Positions 43,806 to 52,700 of a DNA stretch of 64,000 nucleotides are shown here, piece by piece. Both the position numbers and the translations under genes were made by a program. The notes beneath the pieces were generated by a model. It made no database searches. It worked only from the letters and a program-made list of their open reading frames with translations, and was not told where the DNA came from. Numbering within the stretch: the stretch's first letter is position 1; every line of letters starts with the position of its first letter. The stretch is taken from assembly GCA_017550405.1 (NCBI GenBank), contig JAFZPH010000049.1, positions 62,001 to 126,000 of the forward strand, in the 5' to 3' direction. This DNA comes from Bacteroidales bacterium (GTDB lineage Bacteria; Bacteroidota; Bacteroidia; Bacteroidales; P3).

Positions 43806-44861
43806 TCACCTGCCGGTGTTCCCGGCAGCCCTGCGCAGGTAGCGGCTCATCTTAAACGACAGCTGCATAAATGTAATCTTGGCGTATGCGTTGCGGGTGA
43901 TTGCATACTGAGCCTCGTTCAGCGCCTCGCACATCGCCTCGATATTGTGGGGAGTGATCATGGCGGGGAACGACTGGTCGAACTTCGGGTCGCCAAACTC
44001 CAGCTCTCGGGTCAGCCTGATACCAGCGGCTGTCTGCAGGAAACAGGCGCGCAGAGCCTCCTGGGCATACTGCAGGAACTGCTTCTGGGTTTCACGTCCC
44101 GCGGCGGCGGTCTTGTCCACCCAAGCCGACAGCGGCTGCATATTCAGCTTAAAGAGCAGGCGCATCCACGACACGAACATATTGGCAAACTCCTCCCTAC
44201 GGGCGGCGGACATCCCCACGCCCAAGTCGGGCACCACCACCTGCTGCACCCTCGACAGAATTGTGGGCAGTATCCTGTCGCGGCTCTCGGCCACCAGCAG
44301 CAGCAGTGTCTTCCCCTCTGGCTCCTCCAAAGTTTTCAGCAGCGTGTTGGCGGCGGACAGGTTCATCCGTTCGGCCATCCATACTACCACTACCTTGTAG
44401 CCACCCTCATACGGCTTCAGTCCCATCGTCCTGATGATATTGTCCGCATCCCGCTCGCGAATCTGCCCCTGCTTGTTCTCCACACCCAGAAACTCGTACC
44501 ATTCATCCTCGGTGCCGCACTGGCCATGCTCGTTCAAAAACGTGCGGAACTCCTCTTGGAAATCGTCTGAGCAGGGCTTGCTGGTCACTGTGGCCGTCGT
44601 CGCGGTGGGGAACACCAGATGGAGATCGGGATGCTCCAGGGCGGCATACTTGCGGCAGCTGGGGCACACCCCGCAGCTGTCGTGCGAACCGTCCACCCTT
44701 TGCTGGCAGCAAAGATACTGGGCATACGCCAACGCCAACGCCAAGCTCCCGCTGGACGTAGGCCCCAGGAACAATTGGGCATGGCTGATGCGCCCCGAGT
44801 TGATTATTTCCGTCAGCTTGTTCGCTAAAACCTGCTGACCCTCAATATCTTTAAACTGCAT
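43806..44861 (-). CDS. holB: DNA polymerase III delta-prime subunit
   Basis: 351 residues. The N-terminal AAA+ domain begins with IEGQQVLANKLTEIINSGRISHAQLFLGP. The P-loop is degenerate (GPTSSGSLALA), as expected for delta-prime, which does not hydrolyse ATP. The zinc-binding CGVCPSCRK is at about residue 60, and the SRC-like motif is present as PTILSRVQQVVV. It is a stator of the clamp loader. ricT follows after 47 bases. A -7-like box TATTTTTG lies at 44882-44889 on the minus strand. Confidence 0.92.
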   Translation of the reverse strand: MQFKDIEGQQVLANKLTEIINSGRISHAQLFLGPTSSGSLALALAYAQYLCCQQRVDGSHDSCGVCPSCRKYAALEHPDLHLVFPTATTATVTSKPCSDDFQEEFRTFLNEHGQCGTEDEWYEFLGVENKQGQIRERDADNIIRTMGLKPYEGGYKVVVVWMAERMNLSAANTLLKTLEEPEGKTLLLLVAESRDRILPTILSRVQQVVVPDLGVGMSAARREEFANMFVSWMRLLFKLNMQPLSAWVDKTAAAGRETQKQFLQYAQEALRACFLQTAAGIRLTRELEFGDPKFDQSFPAMITPHNIEAMCEALNEAQYAITRNAYAKITFMQLSFKMSRYLRRAAGNTGR

Positions 44862-45002
44862 AATACCGTCAAATTAATCTACAAAAATAATAAATAAATC
44901 CGACATCTCGACTTTTTCGTCAAAAAAAGTGAAGAGGTGAAGAAAGAATGCCAACTGGAACCCTTCTTCACATCCATTTTTTAATAATACAGGATTTTTG
45001 TG

Positions 45003-45010
45003 TAAATTTG
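45003..45010 (+). promoter_or_regulatory. -7 promoter box for the Ig-like lipoprotein gene
   Basis: TAAATTTG, 43 bases before the ATG at 45054, divergent from the holB promoter. Confidence 0.55.
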
Positions 45011-45053
45011 TAGTTTGGTAGGGGGTGTGCCTCTCCAGTCAAATACATTGGTA

Positions 45054-47000
45054 ATGAATAGAATATTGTATCTTTCCATACTTGTGGCGGGACTATGTTT
45101 CGCCGTTCAGTCGTGTGCCAAGCAGGGCTACCCGTCGGGCGGACCCAAGGACGAGACGCCTCCTGTGGTGCTGGGGACAAACCCCACGAACGGGTCGCTG
45201 AACTTCACTGCCGGGGAGTTTGTCATCCTCTTCGACGAATACGTCATCATGAAGGACCAGGGTGGCGTGCTTATCTCGCCCACCATGGCCAAGAAACCCG
45301 AGTTCAAAACCAAGGGGCATGGTCTGGTTGTGAAACTCAAGGACACCCTGCAGCCTGCCACCACCTATCTCTTCCAGTTCAAGAATGCCATCGCCGACTT
45401 CAACGAGGGCAATTTCCTGCCCAGTTTCGAATATGTCTTCTCCACCGGCAACATTATCGACAGCATGACTATCCGCGGTCGGGTGGAGGATGCCTTCACC
45501 CGCAAGCCCGTTGACGAGAAGGTCTCGGTACTGGCGTATGCCCGGAGCCAAATGGCCGACACCCTGGGCGACAGCATCGTTGCCAAGGTGCAACCGATGT
45601 ATATGACCCGGCTGGACAAGGAGGGGCGTTTCGAGCTGAACCACCTGCGCGCGGGGGAATACCTGCTGCTGGCCATTGAGGACGGTGACAAGAACCTGCG
45701 CCTGTCGGACGGCGAGGCAGTGGCTTTTCTCGACACCCTGGTGTCGGCATGGAAGATGCCCCGACGTATAGCAAAGGACACCAGCGTATCGCCCGATACC
45801 AGCGTATCGCCCGACACCAACGTATCACCAGAGATGATTAAGGACAGTGCCGCCGGCATATCGCCGGAGATAATTAAAGACAGCGCTGCCGCCGACTCTT
45901 CGTTGACGGACTCGCTGCAAGGCAAGTTGCTGACAATGCGTCTGTCGTTGCAGAAGAAGGAGGTGCAACGTATTGCCAAGAGCAACTATATCGCAGAGGG
46001 ACGCGTGGAGATTGTCACCACCCTGCCCCTGTCGCCCCACTACTCGCTGCGCCGCCTGTCGGACAGCGAACCGACAGACGGTGTGCCGACGCTGTGGCAC
46101 CATCGCGGCCAGAAGGGCGACACCCTGAGCGTTTGGCTGGCCGACAAAGCATGCGACACCATTAGTCTCCTGCTTCGTGACACCACCGGCCTCAACGACA
46201 CCCTACTGCTGAAACGCAAGAACGCTCCTGCCAACAAACCGTTGCCCAAGGGCATGGGATTGAAGGTGCCGAAGGCCAATGTGCTGATGAACGCCGTGGC
46301 CTCCAAGCACCCTTACTTCGACACACTCTGGCTGCACTTCAGCAATCCTGCCGCCGGTGTGTGCACTTCGTGGCGGCAGGCCGACACCATGGCCACCAAC
46401 CCCCTCGACTCCGCCGTGACGGTGACAACCTTGAGCGACAGCTCCCAGTCGCACTGCGGCATACGCCTGCTGAAGAACCCGGCCATGGCTCCGGCCGTGG
46501 GGCTGAGGGCTTACATCGACTTTGCCGGCAAACCGGGGGAGAAATACCTGTTCAAAGTCCCCGCAGGTCTGTTCCACGACATCTGGAACAACGAGAACGA
46601 CTCGCTGACCATCTCCACAGAATACACCAAGCCTGAGAATTACGGCAACATTGCCATCACCCTGCTCAGTCCGTCCCCATCCCCGGTCTCGGGACAGGAC
46701 TGCACCAGCCATGCTGACAGCCAGCGATTCCCCCGACTGGTGGTGCAGCTCACCAACGAGAAGGGCGACATGGTGCTTCAACAAACCACCGACAAACCGG
46801 GCAAGCTGACTTTCCAGCACTTGAAAGGGGGCAAATACGGCCTCCGCGCCATTGTCGACACTGACGGCAACGGTGAATGGACTCCCGGCGACTACTGGCT
46901 ACAGCGCCAGCCCGAAAAGGTACTCCTCTTCGAAAAGACCCTCGAACTGCGCGAGAACTGGGACATGGAGGAGAAGTGGACCATCGACGAAAACCTGTAA
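45054..47000 (+). CDS. Lipoprotein with Ig-like (Big_5-type) domain
   Basis: 648 residues. A signal peptide ends in the lipobox FAVQSC. Residues ~30-135 are a bacterial Ig-like domain: PPVVLGTNPTNGSLNF...EFVILFDEYV and ATTYLFQFKNAIADFNEGN..PSFEYVFSTG. The central part carries a low-complexity tract built from SPDTSVSPDTNVSPE and two SPE(M/I)IKD units (45780-45890). Ending strands resemble a carboxypeptidase-regulatory-like fold (GKLTFQHLKGGKYGLRAIVDTDGNGEWTPGDYW). It is likely outer-membrane or cell-surface anchored, and the function is unknown. The frame opens at 45015; the lipobox fixes the start at 45054. Confidence 0.82.
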   Translation: MNRILYLSILVAGLCFAVQSCAKQGYPSGGPKDETPPVVLGTNPTNGSLNFTAGEFVILFDEYVIMKDQGGVLISPTMAKKPEFKTKGHGLVVKLKDTLQPATTYLFQFKNAIADFNEGNFLPSFEYVFSTGNIIDSMTIRGRVEDAFTRKPVDEKVSVLAYARSQMADTLGDSIVAKVQPMYMTRLDKEGRFELNHLRAGEYLLLAIEDGDKNLRLSDGEAVAFLDTLVSAWKMPRRIAKDTSVSPDTSVSPDTNVSPEMIKDSAAGISPEIIKDSAAADSSLTDSLQGKLLTMRLSLQKKEVQRIAKSNYIAEGRVEIVTTLPLSPHYSLRRLSDSEPTDGVPTLWHHRGQKGDTLSVWLADKACDTISLLLRDTTGLNDTLLLKRKNAPANKPLPKGMGLKVPKANVLMNAVASKHPYFDTLWLHFSNPAAGVCTSWRQADTMATNPLDSAVTVTTLSDSSQSHCGIRLLKNPAMAPAVGLRAYIDFAGKPGEKYLFKVPAGLFHDIWNNENDSLTISTEYTKPENYGNIAITLLSPSPSPVSGQDCTSHADSQRFPRLVVQLTNEKGDMVLQQTTDKPGKLTFQHLKGGKYGLRAIVDTDGNGEWTPGDYWLQRQPEKVLLFEKTLELRENWDMEEKWTIDENL

Positions 47001-47024
47001 CACGTTACAAGCCTATCGACCAAG

Positions 47025-48491
47025 ATGCAAAAGAAACTCCTTTCCGGCCTCTTTTGGATTCTGCTGCTCAACCTTCTCATCAAACCCTTCTGGATTCTGG
47101 GCATCGAGACAGGGGTGCAGAATGCCGTGGGCCCTGAGGAGTACGGCTTTTATTTCACCATCTTCAACCTTGCCTACATCTTCAACATCCTGCTCGACCT
47201 GGGGGTCACCAACTTCAACACCCGCAACATCGCCCAGCACCCCAAGCTGATCGACAAGCACCTGCCGGGCATGCTCGGCATCAAGATTGCCCTGCTGGGA
47301 CTTTATGCGGTGGTGACTTTCACCGTGGGACTGCTTTCGGGCTACGGCTCGCGCCAGTTCCTCCTGTTGGCAGTGCTCACCTTCAACCAGTTCCTTAACT
47401 CACTTATCCTCTATCTACGCAGCAACTTCGAAGGGCTGATGCTCTTCAAATGGGACAGCGTCATCAGCATCCTCGACCGCATGGTGATGATAGCCATCTG
47501 CTCGCTGCTGCTGTGGGGACCGCACGGGGGCATCTCCATCGAGTGGTTCGCCTATGCCCAGACCGTCGCCTACCTTGCCACTGCACTTACCGCCCTTGTG
47601 GTGCTGACCCTCCGCATACGGAAGGAGCACAACGCCCGCTTCACCCTCCGCAGGCTCCAAGTGTCGCTGCCCTTCTCCATTGTCATTCTCCGCAAGAGCT
47701 TCCCCTTCGCCCTGCTGGTGCTGCTCATGGCCTCCTACAACCGCATAGACCCCTTGCTGCTGGGATGGCTGCACCCCCACGGCACCTATCAAGCAGGCAT
47801 CTATGCCGGTGCTTTCCGCCTGCTCGACGCGCTTACCATGGTGGCCTACCTGGTGTCGGCGGTGCTGCTGCCCGTCTTCTCGCGCATGACTGCCGAGGGC
47901 GACAGCCAGCTCGGCTCCACCACAAGCATGGTCACCAGCCTTATGGTGGTCTTCTCCTTCACCGCCGCAGCCACCTTCTCGTTCCGCAGCGGCCTGTTCA
48001 TGGAGCTGTTCTACCACAGCCAGGACGCTGCCGTCGTGGACGACTATGCCCGTGTGTTCCGTATACTGGTGTGGGGCATTGTACCCATCGGCATGACATA
48101 CGTTATCGGCACCCTCCTCACCGCCGCCGGACGGCTGCGGCAACTCAACACCCTTGCCGCGACGACACTGGTCATCAACATCGTTGTCAACCTTATAGCC
48201 ATCCCGCGCCACGGAGCTGTGGGTTCGGCATGGGCGGCCGTCATCGCCCAGACCTTCATGGCAACGGCACAGATTGTAGTGGCCATACGCCTACTTCACC
48301 TCCACCCCGCAGGCAGCTACCTGCTCCGCCTGCTGCTGTTCGGCGGAGCAGTCGTCGCCACCCTGCTCCTGCTGCCTCCCATGCCGTGGTGGGCACTGCT
48401 GCTCAGTGTGGGCGCCGCCGCCCTTGTCGCCGCCTTCGCCTTGCGCCTCGTCGACATCAAGAACATCTTTCGCATAATACAAAACAACTAA
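47025..48491 (+). CDS. Polysaccharide flippase (MVF/Wzx-like)
   Basis: 488 residues with about fourteen membrane helices. The N-terminal region SGLFWILLLNLLIKPFWILGIETGVQNAVGPEEYGFYFTIFNLAYIFNILLDLGVTNFNTR is typical of oligosaccharide flippases, which move lipid-linked sugars across the inner membrane. RIDPLLLGWLH and FSRMTAEGD are also usual. It starts 24 bases after the lipoprotein gene. Confidence 0.88.
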   Translation: MQKKLLSGLFWILLLNLLIKPFWILGIETGVQNAVGPEEYGFYFTIFNLAYIFNILLDLGVTNFNTRNIAQHPKLIDKHLPGMLGIKIALLGLYAVVTFTVGLLSGYGSRQFLLLAVLTFNQFLNSLILYLRSNFEGLMLFKWDSVISILDRMVMIAICSLLLWGPHGGISIEWFAYAQTVAYLATALTALVVLTLRIRKEHNARFTLRRLQVSLPFSIVILRKSFPFALLVLLMASYNRIDPLLLGWLHPHGTYQAGIYAGAFRLLDALTMVAYLVSAVLLPVFSRMTAEGDSQLGSTTSMVTSLMVVFSFTAAATFSFRSGLFMELFYHSQDAAVVDDYARVFRILVWGIVPIGMTYVIGTLLTAAGRLRQLNTLAATTLVINIVVNLIAIPRHGAVGSAWAAVIAQTFMATAQIVVAIRLLHLHPAGSYLLRLLLFGGAVVATLLLLPPMPWWALLLSVGAAALVAAFALRLVDIKNIFRIIQNN

Positions 48492-48503
48492 ACAACCCAT
48501 CGC

Positions 48504-49340
48504 ATGAAACACCTTTTCCCACTCTTCCTCGCCATGGCAATACTCTGCGGCCTGCCCCGTACCGCCGGGGCACAGATATACGCAGGCCTCCACGGTGGCA
48601 TCACACTGCCCCAAGGCTTCTATGCCGACTCGCGCATGAGCGACCACGAATGGATGTTTGCCCAAGGGCACCAGCTCAAAGCCGGCGCCGGACGGGGGTG
48701 GACGGCCGGCCTCGACGTAACCTACCCACTACCCTTTGTCAAAGGGCTCGAAGTGCTGTTTTGTGCCGACTTCTTGCAGAGCGGCATGAACAAGGATGTG
48801 CAGGAATACTACGACAAATACCAATCGCGTCACCTGAGCAAGTGCACCGCCTACGAGATGAAACTGCCCCGCCTGCGCCACATCCCCCTGATGGCAGGCG
48901 TGCAATACAGCTTCCCCCTCACCACCACGGTGAGCCTCTACGGTCAAGCCCTGGCAGGCGTGAACCTCCGCTTCATCACCCCGTGGACCCTTGCCTATGC
49001 CGATGAAAACTGGACCGACCCATCGGCCGACGGGTCGCTAAAATACAACAACATGAAGACCTGCACCTACGCTTCGGCCACCACGCTGGCGCTGCGTCTC
49101 GGCGGCGGATTCATGGTCAAGAACGCCGTCACCCTCGGATTCAACGTCAACCTGTTCGGGGCCAGCCCCCTAGTGTGGGACGAGGAGGAGACGGTACGCT
49201 ACAACGTCTACGGCAACATCAAAGAACTGTCCAACAGCACCCACGTCGAATACTACGACATCCGGCCTGTCATCGTGACCATAAGTCTGGGCTACCGGCT
49301 GAAAGTCGCCAACGCCCAGCGCCACGTGCAAGACTGGTAA
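48504..49340 (+). CDS. Outer-membrane beta-barrel protein
   Basis: 278 residues with a signal peptide (MKHLFPLFLAMAILCGLPRTAGAQ). It has repeated beta-strand-like segments: AGLHGGITLPQGFYAD, LEVLFCADFLQSGM, VQYSFPLTTTVSLYGQALAGVNLRF and ALRLGGGFMVKNAVTLGFNVNLFGASP. It ends in ITISLGYRLKV, typical of outer-membrane barrels of the OmpA/PorT-like beta-barrel group. It follows the flippase after 12 bases. Confidence 0.78.
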   Translation: MKHLFPLFLAMAILCGLPRTAGAQIYAGLHGGITLPQGFYADSRMSDHEWMFAQGHQLKAGAGRGWTAGLDVTYPLPFVKGLEVLFCADFLQSGMNKDVQEYYDKYQSRHLSKCTAYEMKLPRLRHIPLMAGVQYSFPLTTTVSLYGQALAGVNLRFITPWTLAYADENWTDPSADGSLKYNNMKTCTYASATTLALRLGGGFMVKNAVTLGFNVNLFGASPLVWDEEETVRYNVYGNIKELSNSTHVEYYDIRPVIVTISLGYRLKVANAQRHVQDW

Positions 49341-49370
49341 AAACTCTTCCCGGAAACAAGTGCCGGCGGC

Positions 49371-50126
49371 TCAGAAGTCCCACGTGAACCCCCTGAAGGG
49401 ATAATGCCTGTCGGCATCCTGCTGCTTCGACAACTCCTGCAGACGGCGCATGCGGCGCACGCCCCACTTCCACATCCGTATGTCGAACCACAGCAGCACC
49501 ACAAAGAGGAATCCCGACACGCCGACCCGGCCGCTACCCATGCTCTCGGGAATCATCAGCAACGCATCGAACGTGCCGTGCAGCAGCATCGGAACCAAGA
49601 AAGCCAGCAGCAGGTAGCCAAAGCGGTGTTCGCTGTCGAACTTGGCCAACGCCACATAGTATCCCATCATCACACCGAAGAGGAAATGACCCGGCACCGA
49701 CAGCACCGCGCGCACCGACCCCGTGGCCAGTGCATCGACAAAGGTCCCCTGCCCGAACACATACGAGACATTCTCGAAACAGGCAAACCCCAGCGACACA
49801 AAACAGGCATACACCACCCCGTCGTAATACTCATCGAAATGGCGGCTGCCCCATATCGCCAGCAGCAGGAACAGCAGCTTCCACAGCTCCTCGCTGCAGC
49901 CCGCCACCACAAAACCGGTATACAACCCGCTCAACACAGGCATGGCAGGAGTGAACATCGACAGAAACTGCTCCATGAAGGCCGCAGGCGGAATGGTTAA
50001 CGCGCCGAACAAAAACGCCTTCAACAACATTCCGAAAGGCTCCTTACCGTATTTGTCGCCCTGGTACACCACAATCGCCAGCACCAACACCGGCAGCACT
50101 GCAATGGCTAAAAGATAGATATTCAT
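49371..50126 (-). CDS. PrsW-type intramembrane metalloprotease
   Basis: 251 residues, eight or so membrane helices. The signatures are CSEELWKLLFLL (E-E-x-x-K), FACFENVSYV (F-E-N) and VPGHFLFGVMMGY, followed later by HGTFD. PrsW in Bacillus cuts the anti-sigma factor RsiW. The substrate here is unknown; the ECF sigma factor at 36.5 kb has a membrane partner, but no link is shown. A promoter lies at 50174-50182. Confidence 0.88.
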   Translation of the reverse strand: MNIYLLAIAVLPVLVLAIVVYQGDKYGKEPFGMLLKAFLFGALTIPPAAFMEQFLSMFTPAMPVLSGLYTGFVVAGCSEELWKLLFLLLAIWGSRHFDEYYDGVVYACFVSLGFACFENVSYVFGQGTFVDALATGSVRAVLSVPGHFLFGVMMGYYVALAKFDSEHRFGYLLLAFLVPMLLHGTFDALLMIPESMGSGRVGVSGFLFVVLLWFDIRMWKWGVRRMRRLQELSKQQDADRHYPFRGFTWDF

Positions 50127-50173
50127 AACTATTCGCGATTATTCAACTCCGGGGTAATGCCACCCCGCAGGCT

Positions 50174-50182
50174 GCAAAGATA
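50174..50182 (-). promoter_or_regulatory. -7 promoter box for the PrsW gene
   Basis: TATCTTTGC on the minus strand, 48 bases upstream of the ATG at 50126. Confidence 0.65.
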
Positions 50183-50679
50183 CGAAAAAAACCGAATATG
50201 ACAGCCCTCCACCCCCTATCACTCCACCCCATGCGGCCACACCGCCTGCCCTTTCGGAACGCTCCCGGTCCGCTGCAGGGTCAGCCCCTGTCTCCCCTTC
50301 ATACCCCTCGCAGCTGCTCTCCGCTATAGCTAACCCCCAGATAGGTTCGTGGTCTCCCCCTGTTTTACATCCTATCTTGCCTAGCTTATTATTACTCATT
50401 ATTTACCCTATCTAAATAAAAGATAAAATAAACCTAAACTAAATAGCGAAGGCACATCGGATTGAGACAGGGCCATTTTGTAACCGAAAGAGGCCAATCA
50501 GGGTGATGGCAGATTACTATTTGGGGCTGGGGTAAAGTCCTGTAAAGAGGGTACGAACGGGGGGGAGACGGACCGAGAACCAGATTGCCACCCTGTACCG
50601 CACACTAGTGCGCGGTATCGGCATTATAATAAAAAGATTTAAAAAGAATTAAAAAGTTCAATAATCGGCAAAATATATT
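50183..50679. other. Noncoding stretch of about 500 bases
   Basis: Between the PrsW and carboxylase promoters. It holds a 22-base near-perfect palindrome TACCGCACACTAGTGCGCGGTA at 50596-50617 with one mismatched pair, an A/T-rich block at 50400-50450, and G-rich runs at 50520-50580. An 86-codon frame on the minus strand (50139-50399) has no protein-like features. I cannot name an RNA family here. Confidence 0.5.
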
Positions 50680-50688
50680 TATCTTTGC
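50680..50688 (+). promoter_or_regulatory. -7 promoter box for the carboxylase gene
   Basis: TATCTTTGC, 67 bases before the ATG at 50756. Confidence 0.65.
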
Positions 50689-50755
50689 ATTTTGTTGGGA
50701 AGAAGTTTTTTATATTTTAATATTTTATAATTAGTTCGTTACAACTTAATTTTTT

Positions 50756-52540
50756 ATGGCAAGAGAGATAAAATTCAGTTTGGTTTACCGCGATATGTGG
50801 CAATCGTCGGGCAAATACCAACCCCGTATGGACCAACTCGTGCAGGTGGCGCCCGCCATCGTGCAGATGGGTTGCTTCGACCGTATCGAGACCAACGGCG
50901 GTGCCTTCGAGCAGGTAAACCTCATGTATGGCGAGAACCCTAACAAGTCGGTACGTGCATGGACCAAAGAGTTCAACAAAGCCGGTATCCAGACCCACAT
51001 GCTGGAGCGCGCCCTGAACGGTCTGCGCATGTATGGTGTGCCGAAGGATGTACGCCAGCTGATGCCCAAGGTGAAGAAGGCACAGGGTGTCGACATCATG
51101 CGCTCATTCTGCGGACTGAATGACGTACGCAACCTTGAGCTGTCGGTGAAATACGCCAAAGAGGCTGGCATGATCAGCCAGGCCGCCCTCAGCATCACCT
51201 ATTCACCCATCCACACGGTGGAATACTACATGGGCATTGTGGACAAGCTGGTGGAATTCGGAGCCGACGAGATTGCACTGAAGGACATGGCTGGCATCGG
51301 CCGCCCCACCATGCTGGGCAAACTGGTATACGAAATCAAGAAGAAATATCCCCACATCATCGTGCAGTACCACGGCCACACCGGTCCCGGCTTCGCCATG
51401 GCCTCGGTGCTCGAGGTGGCCCGCGCAGGCGCCGATGTTATCGACACCGCCATGGAGCCCCTGGCATGGGGTATGGTCCATCCCGGCATCATCGCCGTGC
51501 AGGCCATGCTCAAGGAGGACGGTTTCCTGGTCAAGGACATCAACATGAAGGCCTACATGGAGACCCGCGCCCTGACACAGTCGTTCCTCGACGACTTCCT
51601 GGGTCTGTATGTGAACCCCGCCAACCGCATCTGCACCTCCATGCTGGTAGGCTGCGGCCTGCCCGGCGGCATGATGGGCAGCATGATGAGCGACCTGAAG
51701 GGCGTACACCACGCCATCAACATGGCCCTGAAGAAGAACGGCAAACCCGAAGTCACCTTCGACGAACTGACCGTCCAGCTCTTCCAGGAAGTGGCTTATA
51801 TCTGGCCCATGCTCGGCTATCCCCCACTGGTAACCCCCTTCAGCCAGTACACCAAGAACATCGCCCTGATGAACATCATGGCCCTGGCACAAGGCAAACC
51901 CCGTTTCAACCAGATCGACAAGGACAGCTGGAACATGATTCTGGGACGCGCCGGCAAACTGCCCGGCCCCTTGGCCCCCGAAATCGTCGAGCTGGCCAAG
52001 CAGAACAACTACGAGTTCTACGAAGGCAACCCGCAGGATGCCTATCCCGATGCCCTGCCTGAATACATCAAGGAGATGGAAGAGAACGGCTGGGACCGTG
52101 GCGAGGACGACGAGGAGCTCTTCGAACTGGCCATGCACGACCGCCAGTACCGCGACTATAAGTCGGGGTTGGCCAAGGAGCGCTTCGAGAAAGAGGTGGC
52201 CCAGCTGCGTGCCGAAAAAGCCGCTCCCGCTGCCAGCAAAACCTCTGTCAACACCGCCGGAGCCGTGACGCTGACACCCAACTATCTCAACGAGAAGCAC
52301 GCCAACGCCATGCCCGTGGTGGCTGCCGAAGACGGACAGCTGCTGTGGGAGCTCGACTTCAACCGCTCGGTGCCTCCCGCACCCGGCCGCGAGTACAAAG
52401 AGGGCGATGTGTTCTGCATCATCCAAGCCAACTATGCACTGGTGAACGTACACATGAACAAGGGCGGACGCCTTATCGACACCTGCGTCAAACAAGGCCA
52501 GTGGGTGAAGAAGGGCGATGTCCTCGGCTGGATAGAATAA
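50756..52540 (+). CDS. OadA/PycB-like carboxyltransferase with a non-canonical biotinyl domain
   Basis: 594 residues. The N-terminal ~300 residues form an HMGL-like TIM barrel as in oxaloacetate decarboxylase alpha and pyruvate carboxylase B: SLVYRDMWQSSGKYQ, ETNGGAFEQVN, ALKDMAGIGRP and VQYHGHTGPGF, the last two being the catalytic-lysine and metal-binding regions. A PYC/OADA conserved domain follows. The last ~70 residues have the biotinyl-domain outline (EGDVFCIIQANYALVNV...GGRLIDTCVKQGQWVKKGDVLGWIE), but where AMKM with the biotinylated Lys should be, there is QANYAL. It either works with a separate biotin carrier or has another activity. A terminator lies at 52564-52601. Confidence 0.82.
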   Translation: MAREIKFSLVYRDMWQSSGKYQPRMDQLVQVAPAIVQMGCFDRIETNGGAFEQVNLMYGENPNKSVRAWTKEFNKAGIQTHMLERALNGLRMYGVPKDVRQLMPKVKKAQGVDIMRSFCGLNDVRNLELSVKYAKEAGMISQAALSITYSPIHTVEYYMGIVDKLVEFGADEIALKDMAGIGRPTMLGKLVYEIKKKYPHIIVQYHGHTGPGFAMASVLEVARAGADVIDTAMEPLAWGMVHPGIIAVQAMLKEDGFLVKDINMKAYMETRALTQSFLDDFLGLYVNPANRICTSMLVGCGLPGGMMGSMMSDLKGVHHAINMALKKNGKPEVTFDELTVQLFQEVAYIWPMLGYPPLVTPFSQYTKNIALMNIMALAQGKPRFNQIDKDSWNMILGRAGKLPGPLAPEIVELAKQNNYEFYEGNPQDAYPDALPEYIKEMEENGWDRGEDDEELFELAMHDRQYRDYKSGLAKERFEKEVAQLRAEKAAPAASKTSVNTAGAVTLTPNYLNEKHANAMPVVAAEDGQLLWELDFNRSVPPAPGREYKEGDVFCIIQANYALVNVHMNKGGRLIDTCVKQGQWVKKGDVLGWIE

Positions 52541-52563
52541 CCCTTTTACTCACACATACACAG

Positions 52564-52601
52564 AAAAGATGGACAGGCCAACGGCTTGCCCATCTTTTTT
52601 T
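52564..52601 (+). terminator. Rho-independent terminator after the carboxylase gene
   Basis: AAAAGATGG (52564-52572) pairs with CCATCTTTT (52590-52598), the loop includes a second short stem, and a T-run follows. Confidence 0.85.
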
Positions 52602-52661
52602 AATGTGTTAATGTGTAAATCAGACTAACGAATTAACACATTTACGAATTAACGAATTAAA
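52601..52661. repeat. Palindromic TTAATGTGTTAA-type element before the GH92 gene
   Basis: TGTGTTAAT (52604-52612) pairs with ATTAACACA (52632-52640). The centre TCAGACTAAC and the tail AACGAATTAA match the elements at 4622-4867 and 36250-36314. It abuts the GH92 promoter. Confidence 0.7.
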
Positions 52662-52671
52662 AAAATCTTTG

Positions 52672-52680
52672 TATCTTTGC
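52672..52680 (+). promoter_or_regulatory. -7 promoter box for the GH92 gene
   Basis: TATCTTTGC, 20 bases before the ATG at 52701; it excludes the earlier in-frame Met at 52677. Confidence 0.7.
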
Positions 52681-52700
52681 AGCAGCAAAATGACAGCAAC

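Noticed and set aside
50139..50399. An 86-codon minus-strand frame upstream of the PrsW gene
   Set aside because: It overlaps the PrsW promoter and has a low-complexity, unstructured composition.
50400..50680. A riboswitch before the carboxylase gene
   Set aside because: I see one good palindrome but no known aptamer pattern and no terminator or anti-terminator pair.
51203..52495. A 430-codon open frame on the minus strand opposite the carboxylase gene
   Set aside because: Antisense shadow of a well-supported gene, with no family resemblance.
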